Notes under the pieces: generated by a model | Database searches by the model: none | Seen by the model: the letters and a program-made list of their open reading frames with translations, nothing else | Told to the model about the DNA's origin: nothing | Position numbers and translations under genes: made by a program | Origin: Cyanobacteriota bacterium | GTDB lineage: Bacteria; Cyanobacteriota; Cyanobacteriia; PCC-6307; Cyanobiaceae | Reading direction: 5' to 3' | Assembly: GCA_026389315.1 (NCBI GenBank) | Contig: JAPLIC010000025.1 | Location: forward strand, 1 to 64,000 | DNA: 64,000 bases | In this document: in pieces, positions 49,245 through 57,649 of the stretch | How the letters are laid out: every line of letters begins with the position of its first letter | Position numbering within the stretch: the stretch's first letter is position 1

Positions 49245-51941
49245 TTAAGAGCAGGTTAGCACGGTGGCAGCGAGGGTAAGGGCCAGGCGGCGCGGCCGGT
49301 CGGCGCGCAGGGGCCGTCCCAGCTGTTGGCCCAACCAGAGGCAGAGATGGTCGGGTTTCAGCCCCAGTCCCTGGGGCGTGATAGCGCTCGCCAAGGCGAT
49401 TTGCACCGGTGCGCTTTGCCCAACCTGCCCCGCTGCCGCATCAGTCGGAGATACCAGGCGCAGATCAAGCAACAGCTGCCTGTAATCCCGTTGCCTTGGC
49501 CTGCCCTTTTTGTCGGTGTCTTGCCATGGCAGCTCGGCGGCGGCCAGCAGGGCCGTGAGCGCCGCTTGCCACTGGCTCAGGTTGGGGCTGGGCAGGCCAT
49601 CGACCATGGAGGCTTCGAACTGCCAAAGGGCGCCGGTGACCAGGGCCGAGAGGCTGGGGCCATCAAGGGCGACTTCCTGGGCCGCAAGCAACTGGAGTTC
49701 GCTGGGCAGTTGGCTCTGCAGGGCGCTCAGGGCCGCTTGGGGCTGCAGCGGGGCGATCAATTCCAGATCCAGCCATTCCCCAAGACCTTCGCTGCCGAGC
49801 GGCAGGGGCTGGCCAAAATGGATGCGGGGCAAGGGGTGAAAGCCCCCCGTATGGCTGATGGGGATCTGACTGCGGCGCAGGGCCCGCTCCAACAGGCGCA
49901 GGGTGTCGAGATGGCCGATCAGGGCCAGGGAGCCGGTCTTACTGAACTGGAAGCGCAGGCGTTGGACCCGCGCAGGGGAGGGCGGTTTCTGGGGCAGGCG
50001 CGTCGGGATGGGCGGCGGCGGGATGGCGACGTTGTGGCCCAGGTCTGGGCCACAGACGCCGCAGTGGCTGCATCCTTCAAACGAGCAGTCCGGCACGGTG
50101 ACCGCCTCCAGGGCGCGGCCGAGGTCTTCGGCCAGCCAGCGCTTGCTCAGGCCCGTATCGATGTGATCCCAGGGCAGGGGTTGGTCACAGAAGCGATCCA
50201 GGTCGGCGGCGTCCATGGCCTCGGCGACCTGCCAGTCGCCCATCTCCAGGGCGCGATAACGGCCCTCCAGCCCTGCGGCGACGATGGCGCTGCGCCAGGC
50301 GGCATGGCTGCGTTCGGCTGATTCAAACCAGGCATCGAGCCCCGCCCCGGCCCGCCAGGCCGCTTCGATGACGGGGGCCAGGCGCCGGTCGCCCCTGCCG
50401 ATGAAATCCTCCACCGCCGAAAGGCGCCGATCGGTGTAGTTGGTTTTGAGGCCCTGCAGGGGCCTCAGGGCTTGGCGCAGCAGCTGCTGGCGCCGCTCGA
50501 ATTCAGCGCTGCTGACGCTGTGCCACTGGAAGGGGGTGTGGGGTTTGGGGGTGAAATTGCTGATGGTGAGATTCAACTCCAAGCGGCCCAAGTCGCGGCA
50601 TTGCTCCTGCAGGCGCCGACAGGTGGCGGCAATTGCGAGCACATCTGCATCGGTTTCCCCCGGCAGGCCAATCATGAAATACAACTTGACCTTGCGGTAG
50701 CCGGTTTGCATCGCCGTGCGGATGCCCTGCAGCAGTTCGGCGTCGCTGAGGCCTTTGTTGACGATGTCACGCAAGCGCTGGCTGCCGGCTTCGGGGGCGA
50801 AGGTGAGGCCGGCCCGACGGGCGCCGCCAAGGATGTGGGCAATATCGGCATCGAAGCGGTCGACCCGCTGGCTGGGCAGGGTGAGGCTGATGTTGTGTTC
50901 CGCCAGGCGATTGCGCAATTCGACGCCAACGGCGGGCAGGGCCAGGTAGTCGGAGCAACTGAGCGACAGCAGGGAGAAATCGGCATAGCCGGTGCGTTTC
51001 ATGCCTTCTTGCACCGCTTCGATCACCGCTTCGGGTTCCACATCCCGGGCCGGTCGGGTGAGCATGCCGGGTTGGCAGAAGCGGCAGCCGCGGGTGCAGC
51101 CGCGGCGGATTTCAACCGTGAGGCGGTCATGAACCGTCTCGATGTGGGGCACCAGGCCCATGGCGTAATGGGGCATCGGCGTGGCCGTGCGCCGCAGCAG
51201 GCGCGCTGGCAGTCCGGGCTCCAACGGCACCACGCTGACCCCATCCGCTCCGGGCCCATAAAGGGAGGGCACGTAGACCCCCGGCACCTGGGCCAGGTCG
51301 CGCAACAGATCGCGGCGGCTGAGGCCGACGGCCCGTGCTTCGGCCACCACCAAGCCGATCTCGGGCAACAGTTCTTCGCCATCGCCGAGGGCGATGAAAT
51401 CAAAGAAGGCGGCGAAGGGCTCCGGGTTGCTGGTGGCGGTGGGTCCGCCGGCAAAAATCAAAGGGGGCGCCGCCGGATCGGCCAGGGGCAGGTCGCCCCG
51501 GTCGGTGGCTCTGAGGGGAATGCCGGCCAGATCCAGCATCTCCAGGATGTTGGTGGCGCCCAATTCGTAGCTGAGGCTGAAGCCAAGAAGGTCGAAGGCG
51601 TGCAGGGGGCGGCGGCTTTCGACCGCGAACAGGGGCAGGTCTTGCTGGCGCAGGCGCTGACTGAGGTCGGGCGCCGGCAGGTAGGAGCGATCGCAGAGCT
51701 GGCCGGGTACGGCGTTGAGAATCGAATAGAGAATGATGTGGCCCAGGTTGCTGGCCCCCACCTCGTAGACCTCGGGGTAGGTGAGGGCCCAGCGCACAGC
51801 GGCCTCGGCCCAGGCCTGCGTCCAATCGCGCGGCTGGATGCCGAGTTCGTTGCCGAGGTAGCGGCCGGGTTTGGTGATGTCGGGACCGATCAGGGCCTCG
51901 AAGTCGATGGGCTCGCGGGACTGGATGGCTGCGAGGAGCAC
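49245..51941 (-). CDS. Radical-SAM protein fused to DUF2344 domain (TIGR03960/TIGR03936 type)
   Basis: From the GTG at 51941 the product has 898 residues. The N-terminal part has a B12-binding-like region with FAGGPTATSNPEPFAAFFDF, then the radical-SAM cluster motif RRGCTRGCRFCQPG and the family motif LTFAPEAGSQRLRDIVNKGL. The C-terminal 220 residues, from RLRFQFSKTGSLALIGHLD, are DUF2344. A cysteine-rich linker CSFEGCSHCGVCG lies between. The role is unknown; in many bacteria this pair of domains sits beside rng/rne, as it does here. A start at 52073 would overlap the divergent gene. Confidence 0.88.
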   Translation of the reverse strand: MLLAAIQSREPIDFEALIGPDITKPGRYLGNELGIQPRDWTQAWAEAAVRWALTYPEVYEVGASNLGHIILYSILNAVPGQLCDRSYLPAPDLSQRLRQQDLPLFAVESRRPLHAFDLLGFSLSYELGATNILEMLDLAGIPLRATDRGDLPLADPAAPPLIFAGGPTATSNPEPFAAFFDFIALGDGEELLPEIGLVVAEARAVGLSRRDLLRDLAQVPGVYVPSLYGPGADGVSVVPLEPGLPARLLRRTATPMPHYAMGLVPHIETVHDRLTVEIRRGCTRGCRFCQPGMLTRPARDVEPEAVIEAVQEGMKRTGYADFSLLSLSCSDYLALPAVGVELRNRLAEHNISLTLPSQRVDRFDADIAHILGGARRAGLTFAPEAGSQRLRDIVNKGLSDAELLQGIRTAMQTGYRKVKLYFMIGLPGETDADVLAIAATCRRLQEQCRDLGRLELNLTISNFTPKPHTPFQWHSVSSAEFERRQQLLRQALRPLQGLKTNYTDRRLSAVEDFIGRGDRRLAPVIEAAWRAGAGLDAWFESAERSHAAWRSAIVAAGLEGRYRALEMGDWQVAEAMDAADLDRFCDQPLPWDHIDTGLSKRWLAEDLGRALEAVTVPDCSFEGCSHCGVCGPDLGHNVAIPPPPIPTRLPQKPPSPARVQRLRFQFSKTGSLALIGHLDTLRLLERALRRSQIPISHTGGFHPLPRIHFGQPLPLGSEGLGEWLDLELIAPLQPQAALSALQSQLPSELQLLAAQEVALDGPSLSALVTGALWQFEASMVDGLPSPNLSQWQAALTALLAAAELPWQDTDKKGRPRQRDYRQLLLDLRLVSPTDAAAGQVGQSAPVQIALASAITPQGLGLKPDHLCLWLGQQLGRPLRADRPRRLALTLAATVLTCS

Positions 51942-52032
51942 GGGGACCGCGGCAGGGCGAGGAAATGATCGTATGCAGGCGTATGCGGGCCGGGGCAGGT
52001 GCGGGCCGGGCAGAGCGGCCAAGGGCGAGGCC

Positions 52033-52081
52033 AAATAACCATGCAAATTTGTGCCTAAGCTGCGGAAATGCATGGTTATTT
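52033..52081. repeat. 13-bp inverted repeat spanning the ATPase start codon
   Basis: AAATAACCATGCA (52033-52045) and TGCATGGTTATTT (52069-52081) are perfect inverted copies with 23 nt between. The right arm contains the end of the ATG and codons 2-5 of the ATPase gene. A stem here would hide the start codon; alternatively it is an operator or the scar of an inverted duplication. Confidence 0.8.
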
Positions 52082-53225
52082 TTCCCGGGAAGCGGGCGCG
52101 ACGCTGGCAAAGGCCCTGGCAAGGGCACCTGCGGCCCTACTGCTGGGGCCGCGCCAGTGCGGCAAATCCACCCTGGCCAGGCAGCTGCTGGCCCAGCGGG
52201 GCGATGCGGTGATCCTCGATCTGCAGGACCGGGTTGATCGCGCCCGACTGCAGGAGCCGGAGCTGTTCTTCGAAGCCCATCGCCATCAGCTGGTCTGTCT
52301 CGATGAGATCCAGCTGCTGCCGGAGTTTTTCAGCCTGCTGCGCGCCGAGATCGACCGCGATCGCCGGCCCGGCCGCTTTCTGCTGCTCGGCTCGGCGTCC
52401 GGCCCCCTGCTGCGCCAGAGCCATGAAAGCCTGGCCGGCCGCATCGCCCAAGTGGAGCTCACCCCCTTGCTGCTGAAGGAGGTGGCGCAGGCGATTGGCT
52501 GGCAGCAGCTGTGGCTGCGCGGGGGCTTTCCGGAGAGCCTGCTGGCGGCAGCCGACGAGGACAGCCTCGACTGGCGCGAGGATTTCATCCGCACTTTCCT
52601 GGGGAGAGACATCGCCTCGCTGGAGCTGGGTCTGCCCCTGCCGCTGATGGAGCGCCTGTGGCGTCTCCTGGCCCACAGCCAGGGCCAGACGCTCAATGCC
52701 AGCAGGCTGGCGGGACTGCTGGATCTGCGCAGCACCCGGCTCAAACAATTGCTGGCGGTGCTGGAGCAGACCTTCGTGCTGCGGCTGCTGCCACCGCTGG
52801 AGGCCAATCTCAGCAAGCGTTTGGTGCGCTCCCCCAAGCTTTACCTGCGCGACAGCGGCCTGCTGCACAATCTGCTGGGCATCGAGACCTACGACGATCT
52901 GCTGGCCCATCCCCAGGCCGGCGAGAGCTGGGAGGGCTTCGTGATCGAGCAGCTGATCGCCGCCCATCCGCGCTGGCGGCCCCACTTTCTGCGCACCAGC
53001 AACGGCGCCGAGCTCGACCTGGTGCTGGAACGAGGTCAGCGGTGGCTGGTCTTCGAGATCAAGCTGTCCAAAGCGCCAAGGGTGTCTCGGGGCTTCCATG
53101 AGTTGGTGGGGCAGCTGCAACCGGAGCGCGCCGAATTGATCGCGCCGGTGGATCAGGCCTTCGAAGCCCGGCCGGGCATCTGGGTGCGCCCGCCCCTGCA
53201 GGCCTGCAACTCCGAGGGGCTCTGA
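52068..53225 (+). CDS. AAA-type ATPase with DUF4143 domain
   Basis: The 385-residue protein has Walker A GPRQCGKST near residues 27-35, Walker B LVCLDEIQLLPEF near 77-89, the sensor-like RFLLLGSASG near 105, and a C-terminal DUF4143 domain with GIETYDDLLAHPQAGESWEG and FLRTSNGAELDLVLERGQ, the latter a PD-(D/E)XK-like nuclease core (D-x(n)-ExK in EFDLV/FEIKLSKAP). Such proteins are common, patchily distributed and mostly uncharacterised; roles in mobile or toxin-like systems have been suggested. It stands alone between housekeeping genes. Confidence 0.85.
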   Translation: MHGYFSREAGATLAKALARAPAALLLGPRQCGKSTLARQLLAQRGDAVILDLQDRVDRARLQEPELFFEAHRHQLVCLDEIQLLPEFFSLLRAEIDRDRRPGRFLLLGSASGPLLRQSHESLAGRIAQVELTPLLLKEVAQAIGWQQLWLRGGFPESLLAAADEDSLDWREDFIRTFLGRDIASLELGLPLPLMERLWRLLAHSQGQTLNASRLAGLLDLRSTRLKQLLAVLEQTFVLRLLPPLEANLSKRLVRSPKLYLRDSGLLHNLLGIETYDDLLAHPQAGESWEGFVIEQLIAAHPRWRPHFLRTSNGAELDLVLERGQRWLVFEIKLSKAPRVSRGFHELVGQLQPERAELIAPVDQAFEARPGIWVRPPLQACNSEGL

Positions 53226-53319
53226 ACGGTTGGGACCCCTGGGCGGCACCGGCTGAACGCCGGCAGGGGACGGGCGCCATAGGACAATCCCGCCATCCCT
53301 GCTGCACGGGCGCTTCGCC

Positions 53320-54552
53320 ATGGTCAAGGTCAACGAGAATTACCTCAAGCTCAAGGCGGGCTATTTGTTCCCGGAAATCGCCCGGCGGGTCAAGGCCTTT
53401 CAAGAGAGCAACCCCGGGGCGCCCTTGATTCGCCTCGGCATCGGCGATGTCACCGAACCCCTGCCCGAGGCTTGCCGCCTGGCGATGAAGGCCGCCATCG
53501 ATGACCTGGGTCGCCACGAAGATTTCCATGGCTATGGCCCGGAGCAGGGCTATGGCTGGTTGCGAGAAGCGATTGCCCGCCATGATTTCCAGGCTCGCGG
53601 TTGCGAGATCAGCGCCGAGGAGATCTTTGTTTCGGACGGCTCTAAATGCGACAGCAGCAATATTCTCGATATTTTGGGGGAGGGGAATCGCATTGCCGTC
53701 ACCGATCCGGTTTATCCGGTGTATGTGGATAGCAATGTCATGGCGGGCCGCACTGGCGAGGCCGATGGTCAGGGTCAATACGGCGGCCTCACCTATCTGC
53801 CGATCACGGCGGCCAATGGTTTTGTGGCCCCACTGCCGCAAACGCCGGTGGATTTGATTTATCTTTGCTTTCCCAATAATCCCACGGGCGCCGTGGCCAC
53901 GCGGGACCATTTGCGCCAGTGGGTGGACTATGCCCGAGCCCATGGGGCCTTGATTTTGTTTGATGCGGCCTATGAGGCCTTTATTCAAGATGCTGATTTG
54001 CCCCATTCGATTTATGAAATTGAAGGGGCCAGGGAATGTGCCATTGAATTTCGCTCGTTTTCCAAAAACGCTGGTTTCACGGGTACGCGCTGTGCCTTCA
54101 CCGTGGTGCCCAGGGGCTTGATGGGCCAAACTTCCACGGGGGAGCAAGTGGAACTGTGGGGCCTGTGGAACCGTCGTCAGAGCACTAAGTTCAATGGAGT
54201 CAGTTATATTGTGCAGCGGGGTGCGGAAGCCGTGTATTCCGCCGACGGCCAGAGTCAAGTCGAAGGATTAATTGATTTTTACATGGAAAATGCCGCTATT
54301 ATTCGGCGCGAATTGACGGCGGCCGGTTTCGAGGTGTACGGGGGCCAACAGGCGCCCTATGTATGGCTTAAGACGCCAGCGGGCCTGGATTCCTGGGGGT
54401 TCTTTGATCTGCTTTTGGGCCGGGCCCACGTTGTCGGAACACCCGGCAGCGGCTTCGGTGCGGCGGGGGAGGGTTATTTCCGGCTTTCGGCCTTCAACAG
54501 CCGTGCCAATGTCAATGAAGCCATGGCCCGGCTGCGGACCCTTGCAACCTAA
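53320..54552 (+). CDS. dapL: LL-diaminopimelate aminotransferase
   Basis: DapL converts tetrahydrodipicolinate straight to LL-diaminopimelate, the plant/cyanobacterial route to lysine and peptidoglycan. The 410 residues begin [20 protein letters not shown], include [19 protein letters not shown] and [20 protein letters not shown], and place the PLP lysine at 249 in [12 protein letters not shown]. The gene uses more AT-ending codons than its neighbours on either side. Confidence 0.96.
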   Translation: MVKVNENYLKLKAGYLFPEIARRVKAFQESNPGAPLIRLGIGDVTEPLPEACRLAMKAAIDDLGRHEDFHGYGPEQGYGWLREAIARHDFQARGCEISAEEIFVSDGSKCDSSNILDILGEGNRIAVTDPVYPVYVDSNVMAGRTGEADGQGQYGGLTYLPITAANGFVAPLPQTPVDLIYLCFPNNPTGAVATRDHLRQWVDYARAHGALILFDAAYEAFIQDADLPHSIYEIEGARECAIEFRSFSKNAGFTGTRCAFTVVPRGLMGQTSTGEQVELWGLWNRRQSTKFNGVSYIVQRGAEAVYSADGQSQVEGLIDFYMENAAIIRRELTAAGFEVYGGQQAPYVWLKTPAGLDSWGFFDLLLGRAHVVGTPGSGFGAAGEGYFRLSAFNSRANVNEAMARLRTLAT

Positions 54553-54577
54553 AATTGGCGCCGCTGTGGTTGCTCTG

Positions 54578-54949
54578 ATGGGTCATCCGGTCCTTAGCCA
54601 CGCCGTCCCGAACCTCATGCTGGTACCACCAAAAGCGGGGAGCGTCACCCCCGATCGGGAGAGTGGCGGCGCCGCGGTGATGGAGAAGGCGCCGGAGCGG
54701 GTGCGCAAGCCCTCGCCTCGATACAAGGTGCTGCTGCACAACGATCCGGTCAACAGCATGGAGTACGTGGTGACCACCCTGCGCCAGGTGGTGCCAAGCC
54801 TGAGCGAACAGGATGCGATTGCGGTGATGTTGGAGGCCCACAACACCGGCATTGGCCTGGTGATTGTCTGTGATATCGAGCCGGCTGAGTTTTACTGCGA
54901 AACCCTCAAGGCCAAGGGCCTCAGCAGCACGATCGAACCGGAGAGCTGA
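54578..54949 (+). CDS. clpS: ATP-dependent Clp protease adaptor ClpS
   Basis: ClpS delivers N-degron substrates to the Clp protease. The core KVLLHNDPVNSMEYVVTTLR and the helix AIAVMLEAHNTGIGLV are diagnostic; the last 15 residues follow the usual ETLKAKGLSSTIEP end. The ATG at 54578 gives 123 residues. Later ATGs at 54617 and in VMEKAPERVRKPS would remove only the variable N-terminus and cannot be excluded. Confidence 0.9.
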   Translation: MGHPVLSHAVPNLMLVPPKAGSVTPDRESGGAAVMEKAPERVRKPSPRYKVLLHNDPVNSMEYVVTTLRQVVPSLSEQDAIAVMLEAHNTGIGLVIVCDIEPAEFYCETLKAKGLSSTIEPES

Positions 54950-54950
54950 T

Positions 54951-55853
54951 TTGCGGGATTCCGGCAAGGCGCCAGTGCCAAAGGCACAAACACCAAAGGC
55001 GCCAACGCCAAAGGCGCCAGCGCCACAGGCGCCAGGCCCAGGGGGCCCCCAATCCCACTGGCTGGGGGCCTTGCTGTATGTGCCCGTTGTTTATGGCGTC
55101 GGCTGGCTGCTCAGTCGCCCTTTGGCATTCCTGCTGCCCTCGCTGCGGAGCGACCAGGTGGATTTGATTGGCGCCCTGCTGGCCTTGCTTTTGCTGCTGG
55201 TGAGCCTGCCGTGGCGGCTGCGGGCCGGGTTGGGTGTGGATGAGCCGTGGCGCTTTGTGGGCCTGGAGGGACCGCCGGGCCGGATCGGGGCCACCTGGCT
55301 GCGGGGAACCCTGAAGGCGGCGGCTTTGCTACTGGTGGTGGTGCTGGGCCTGTTGCTGGCGGGGGCGGCCCGCTGGGGCGGCCAGCAGGGGCTGACTGGC
55401 GCTGAAATCCTCAATGCCCTGGCCCTGGCGCTGGGCGTCGGTTTTGCCGAGGAACTGGTGTTTCGGGGTTGGTTGTGGGCTGAATTAGGCGAGCGGCTGG
55501 GCCGGCGCCAGGCCCTGTGGGGCCAGGCGCTGCTGTTTGGTTTGGTTCACCCCTGGTGGCGACTGCCGGGGCTGGCAGGCGCTGGTTTATTGGCAGGGTT
55601 GATCCTGTTGGGCCTCGTGCTGGGCCTGCAGCGGCGGGCCGATGGCGGTGCGCTTTGGGGTGCCATGGGTTTGCATGGGGGTTTGGTGGGCGGCTGGTTT
55701 GCCCTGCAGGCGGGTCCGCTGGCCCTGGCGGCATCGGGGCCGGAGTGGTTGGTGGGAGCGGCAGGGGCTGGCGGCGCCAACCCCATTGGCGGAGCGATCG
55801 GTTGGTTGGCCCTGGGGGGATTGGCTCTGCTGCGGCGCCGCTGGTGGGCTTGA
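54951..55853 (+). CDS. CPBP family intramembrane metalloprotease
   Basis: The 300-residue protein begins at TTG 54951, 1 nt after the clpS stop. Residues 5-40 are a Pro/Lys/Ala repeat linker. Seven or eight hydrophobic segments follow. The protease motif EELVFRGWLWAEL is near residue 167 and FGLVHPWW supplies the downstream histidine; a later HGGLVGGW carries a second histidine. CPBP proteins include CAAX proteases and bacteriocin-immunity proteins. The substrate is unknown. The position after clpS suggests co-transcription. Confidence 0.85.
   Translation: MRDSGKAPVPKAQTPKAPTPKAPAPQAPGPGGPQSHWLGALLYVPVVYGVGWLLSRPLAFLLPSLRSDQVDLIGALLALLLLLVSLPWRLRAGLGVDEPWRFVGLEGPPGRIGATWLRGTLKAAALLLVVVLGLLLAGAARWGGQQGLTGAEILNALALALGVGFAEELVFRGWLWAELGERLGRRQALWGQALLFGLVHPWWRLPGLAGAGLLAGLILLGLVLGLQRRADGGALWGAMGLHGGLVGGWFALQAGPLALAASGPEWLVGAAGAGGANPIGGAIGWLALGGLALLRRRWWA
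54978..55037 (+). repeat. Four 15-nt repeats encoding PKAxx pentapeptides
   Basis: Four in-frame copies of a 15-nt unit encode PKAQT, PKAPT, PKAPA and PQAPG in the N-terminal linker of the CPBP gene. The repeat is a likely source of length variation. Confidence 0.85.
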
Positions 55854-55872
55854 AAGCACTTGAGGGTTGGAA

Positions 55873-57465
55873 TCAAGGACGCCCCGCGCTCGCCATTTGG
55901 CGTTGGCCTTGCAGGGGGGCATGCAGGCAATCTTCGAGGTCGGCCAGGCCGTAATCCCTTTGCAGCAGATCCATCACGGTGCGACCGAAGTCGGAGGGAT
56001 TGATTTCGAAGGCTTCGAGGCAAATGCGTCCGAAGGTTTTGCCCATCGGCTCTGGATTCCAGAGCAGCTTGCGGGCATGCCAGGGCATCATGCTCATCGG
56101 GTTGTAGCCCGGCTGCAAAAGGCCGGTATCAAAGGCGTATTGTTCGAGGTGGGTGTGGGGCTGGAGGCCGATGAAGAAGATGGCCGGCTCTACTTTATCG
56201 GCCCCGAAAATCGCTTCCAGCTCTCGGTGGTAGGCCACGGTTTGGCGAATCGTCTCAGGGCTCTCGTCGATCACATTGAAGGAGTAGTTCACCGAGATGT
56301 GCTCGCGGAAGCCGGCGCGGGCCAGCAGGCGGCAGTTTTCGAGCACGGTGCGCAGGTTGTAGCCCATGCGCATCTTGCGCACGAGTTCTTGGGAGCCGGA
56401 GGTGATGCCGATTTCGAAATAACTCATGCCAGTGGCCACCATCAGCTCGGCCAGTTCGGCATCGAGGTTGTCGGCGCGGATGTAGGCCGCCCAGTGGATG
56501 TCGTCCATGCCAGCGGCTTGGATGGCCCGCAGCAACTGCTTGGCGTCGTCGATGTAGCGGCGGGCCGGGATGAACTGGGCATCGGTGAACCAAAAACCGC
56601 GCACACCCCGGTCGTAGAGCTGGCGCATTTCGGCCACCACCTCCTGCACCGGATTGACCCGCACCGCCTTGCCTTCGATGACGGTGTAAACGCAATAACA
56701 GCAGTTGTGGGGGCAGCCGCGTTTGGTTTGCACGCCGACGTAGAAATCACCGCCGTGCAGATACCAATCCATCTGGGGCCAGATCGATGCGATGTAGCTG
56801 TAGTTGCAGGCGGTTTTCTCCAGGGGCAGGGGGGCTTCATGGATGAGACCCGGCCGGGGCGGCTCGCCGACCACATAGCAGCGCTGCTGCTGCAAAGACT
56901 GGCCTCGCAGCAGCGCCTCCAGCAGCAGTTCGCCTTCGCCCACCGACACCACGGTGCCCTTGGGCAGCCAGCGGCCCAGTTGCTCGTAGAAGACGCTGAC
57001 GGCGCCGCCGCCGAGCACCACCCGGGCGGCGGGCTGGTGGCGCCGCGCCCAGCCCAGGCCGCGGCGAATCAGGATCATGTTGCGCAGCAGCTCGCCGTAG
57101 TAGGCGCCCATCAGCTTCAGGCCCCCCAAGGCGCCCCGCAGGCGGCGCAGGGGATTGCGGGCATAGAACACCTCGAAGGAGTGCTGCAGGGGGTTGCCGC
57201 CGCGGCCATCGACGGGGGCGTAGATCTGGATGTCGCGCCAGGAAAACAGCAGCAGGGTGGGGCGAAATTGGTCGATGGCTTGGCGCAGCGCCGCCTTGCC
57301 ATCGAGGGCGGGCAAGGCCGCCAAATCGAGCAGCTGCTGCTGCAGGCCAGGGAACTGTTTGTGCAGGTGGTCGGCCAGGTAGATGGGCCCCACTGGAAAG
57401 ATGGGATTGCAGGGCAGGCGCACTAGCAGCAGCCGCTGGTCGCCGGTGGGTACGGGTTCAACCAA
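55873..57465 (-). CDS. B12-binding-domain radical-SAM protein
   Basis: The 530-residue protein has an N-terminal cobalamin-binding-like Rossmann region (LLLVRLPCNPIFPVGPIYLA and RVVLGGGAVSVFYEQLGRW) and a radical-SAM core with the cluster motif KRGCPHNCCYC near residue 250. The region GFWFTDAQFIPARRYIDDAK and the late EQYAFDTGLLQPGYNPMSMM are typical of a cyanobacterial BchE-like family. The reaction is unknown. The start is probably TTG at 57465. The gene converges on the CPBP gene. Confidence 0.82.
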   Translation of the reverse strand: MVEPVPTGDQRLLLVRLPCNPIFPVGPIYLADHLHKQFPGLQQQLLDLAALPALDGKAALRQAIDQFRPTLLLFSWRDIQIYAPVDGRGGNPLQHSFEVFYARNPLRRLRGALGGLKLMGAYYGELLRNMILIRRGLGWARRHQPAARVVLGGGAVSVFYEQLGRWLPKGTVVSVGEGELLLEALLRGQSLQQQRCYVVGEPPRPGLIHEAPLPLEKTACNYSYIASIWPQMDWYLHGGDFYVGVQTKRGCPHNCCYCVYTVIEGKAVRVNPVQEVVAEMRQLYDRGVRGFWFTDAQFIPARRYIDDAKQLLRAIQAAGMDDIHWAAYIRADNLDAELAELMVATGMSYFEIGITSGSQELVRKMRMGYNLRTVLENCRLLARAGFREHISVNYSFNVIDESPETIRQTVAYHRELEAIFGADKVEPAIFFIGLQPHTHLEQYAFDTGLLQPGYNPMSMMPWHARKLLWNPEPMGKTFGRICLEAFEINPSDFGRTVMDLLQRDYGLADLEDCLHAPLQGQRQMASAGRP

Positions 57466-57589
57466 GGATCGGGCCCCTCTCAGGCTGGGACGCTAACAAG
57501 CCTGGTGCCGCTGGCGTTGGATCGCCTGAGGGCGAAGGGGTGCGCCGGCGAGGCGGGAGGACACATTCGAATCGACAAGTGTTGGCAGC

Positions 57590-57622
57590 AAAAAAATGGC
57601 CCAGCTGATGAATCAGTGGGCC
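57590..57622 (-). terminator. Intrinsic terminator of the RTX gene
   Basis: On the minus strand GGCCCACTGAT and ATCAGCTGGGCC form a stem of about 11 bp with one bulge and a short loop, followed by seven T residues. It lies 28 nt after the stop of the RTX gene. Confidence 0.85.
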
Positions 57623-57649
57623 ACTTATAACATATGTGATGGGACTGAA

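Noticed and set aside
49326-51968. Two long plus-strand frames (49326-50321 and 50472-51968) opposite the radical-SAM/DUF2344 gene
   Set aside because: Both are antisense shadows with no motif and low-complexity composition.
51687-52364. HIP1 octamers GCGATCGC at 51687-51694 and 52357-52364
   Set aside because: These are common cyanobacterial genome motifs; two copies in coding DNA carry no local meaning.
55867-57426. Long plus-strand frame (519 codons) opposite the radical-SAM gene
   Set aside because: It is exactly antisense to a gene with clear family motifs; its His/Gln/Ala/Val-rich composition is what high-GC antisense frames give.
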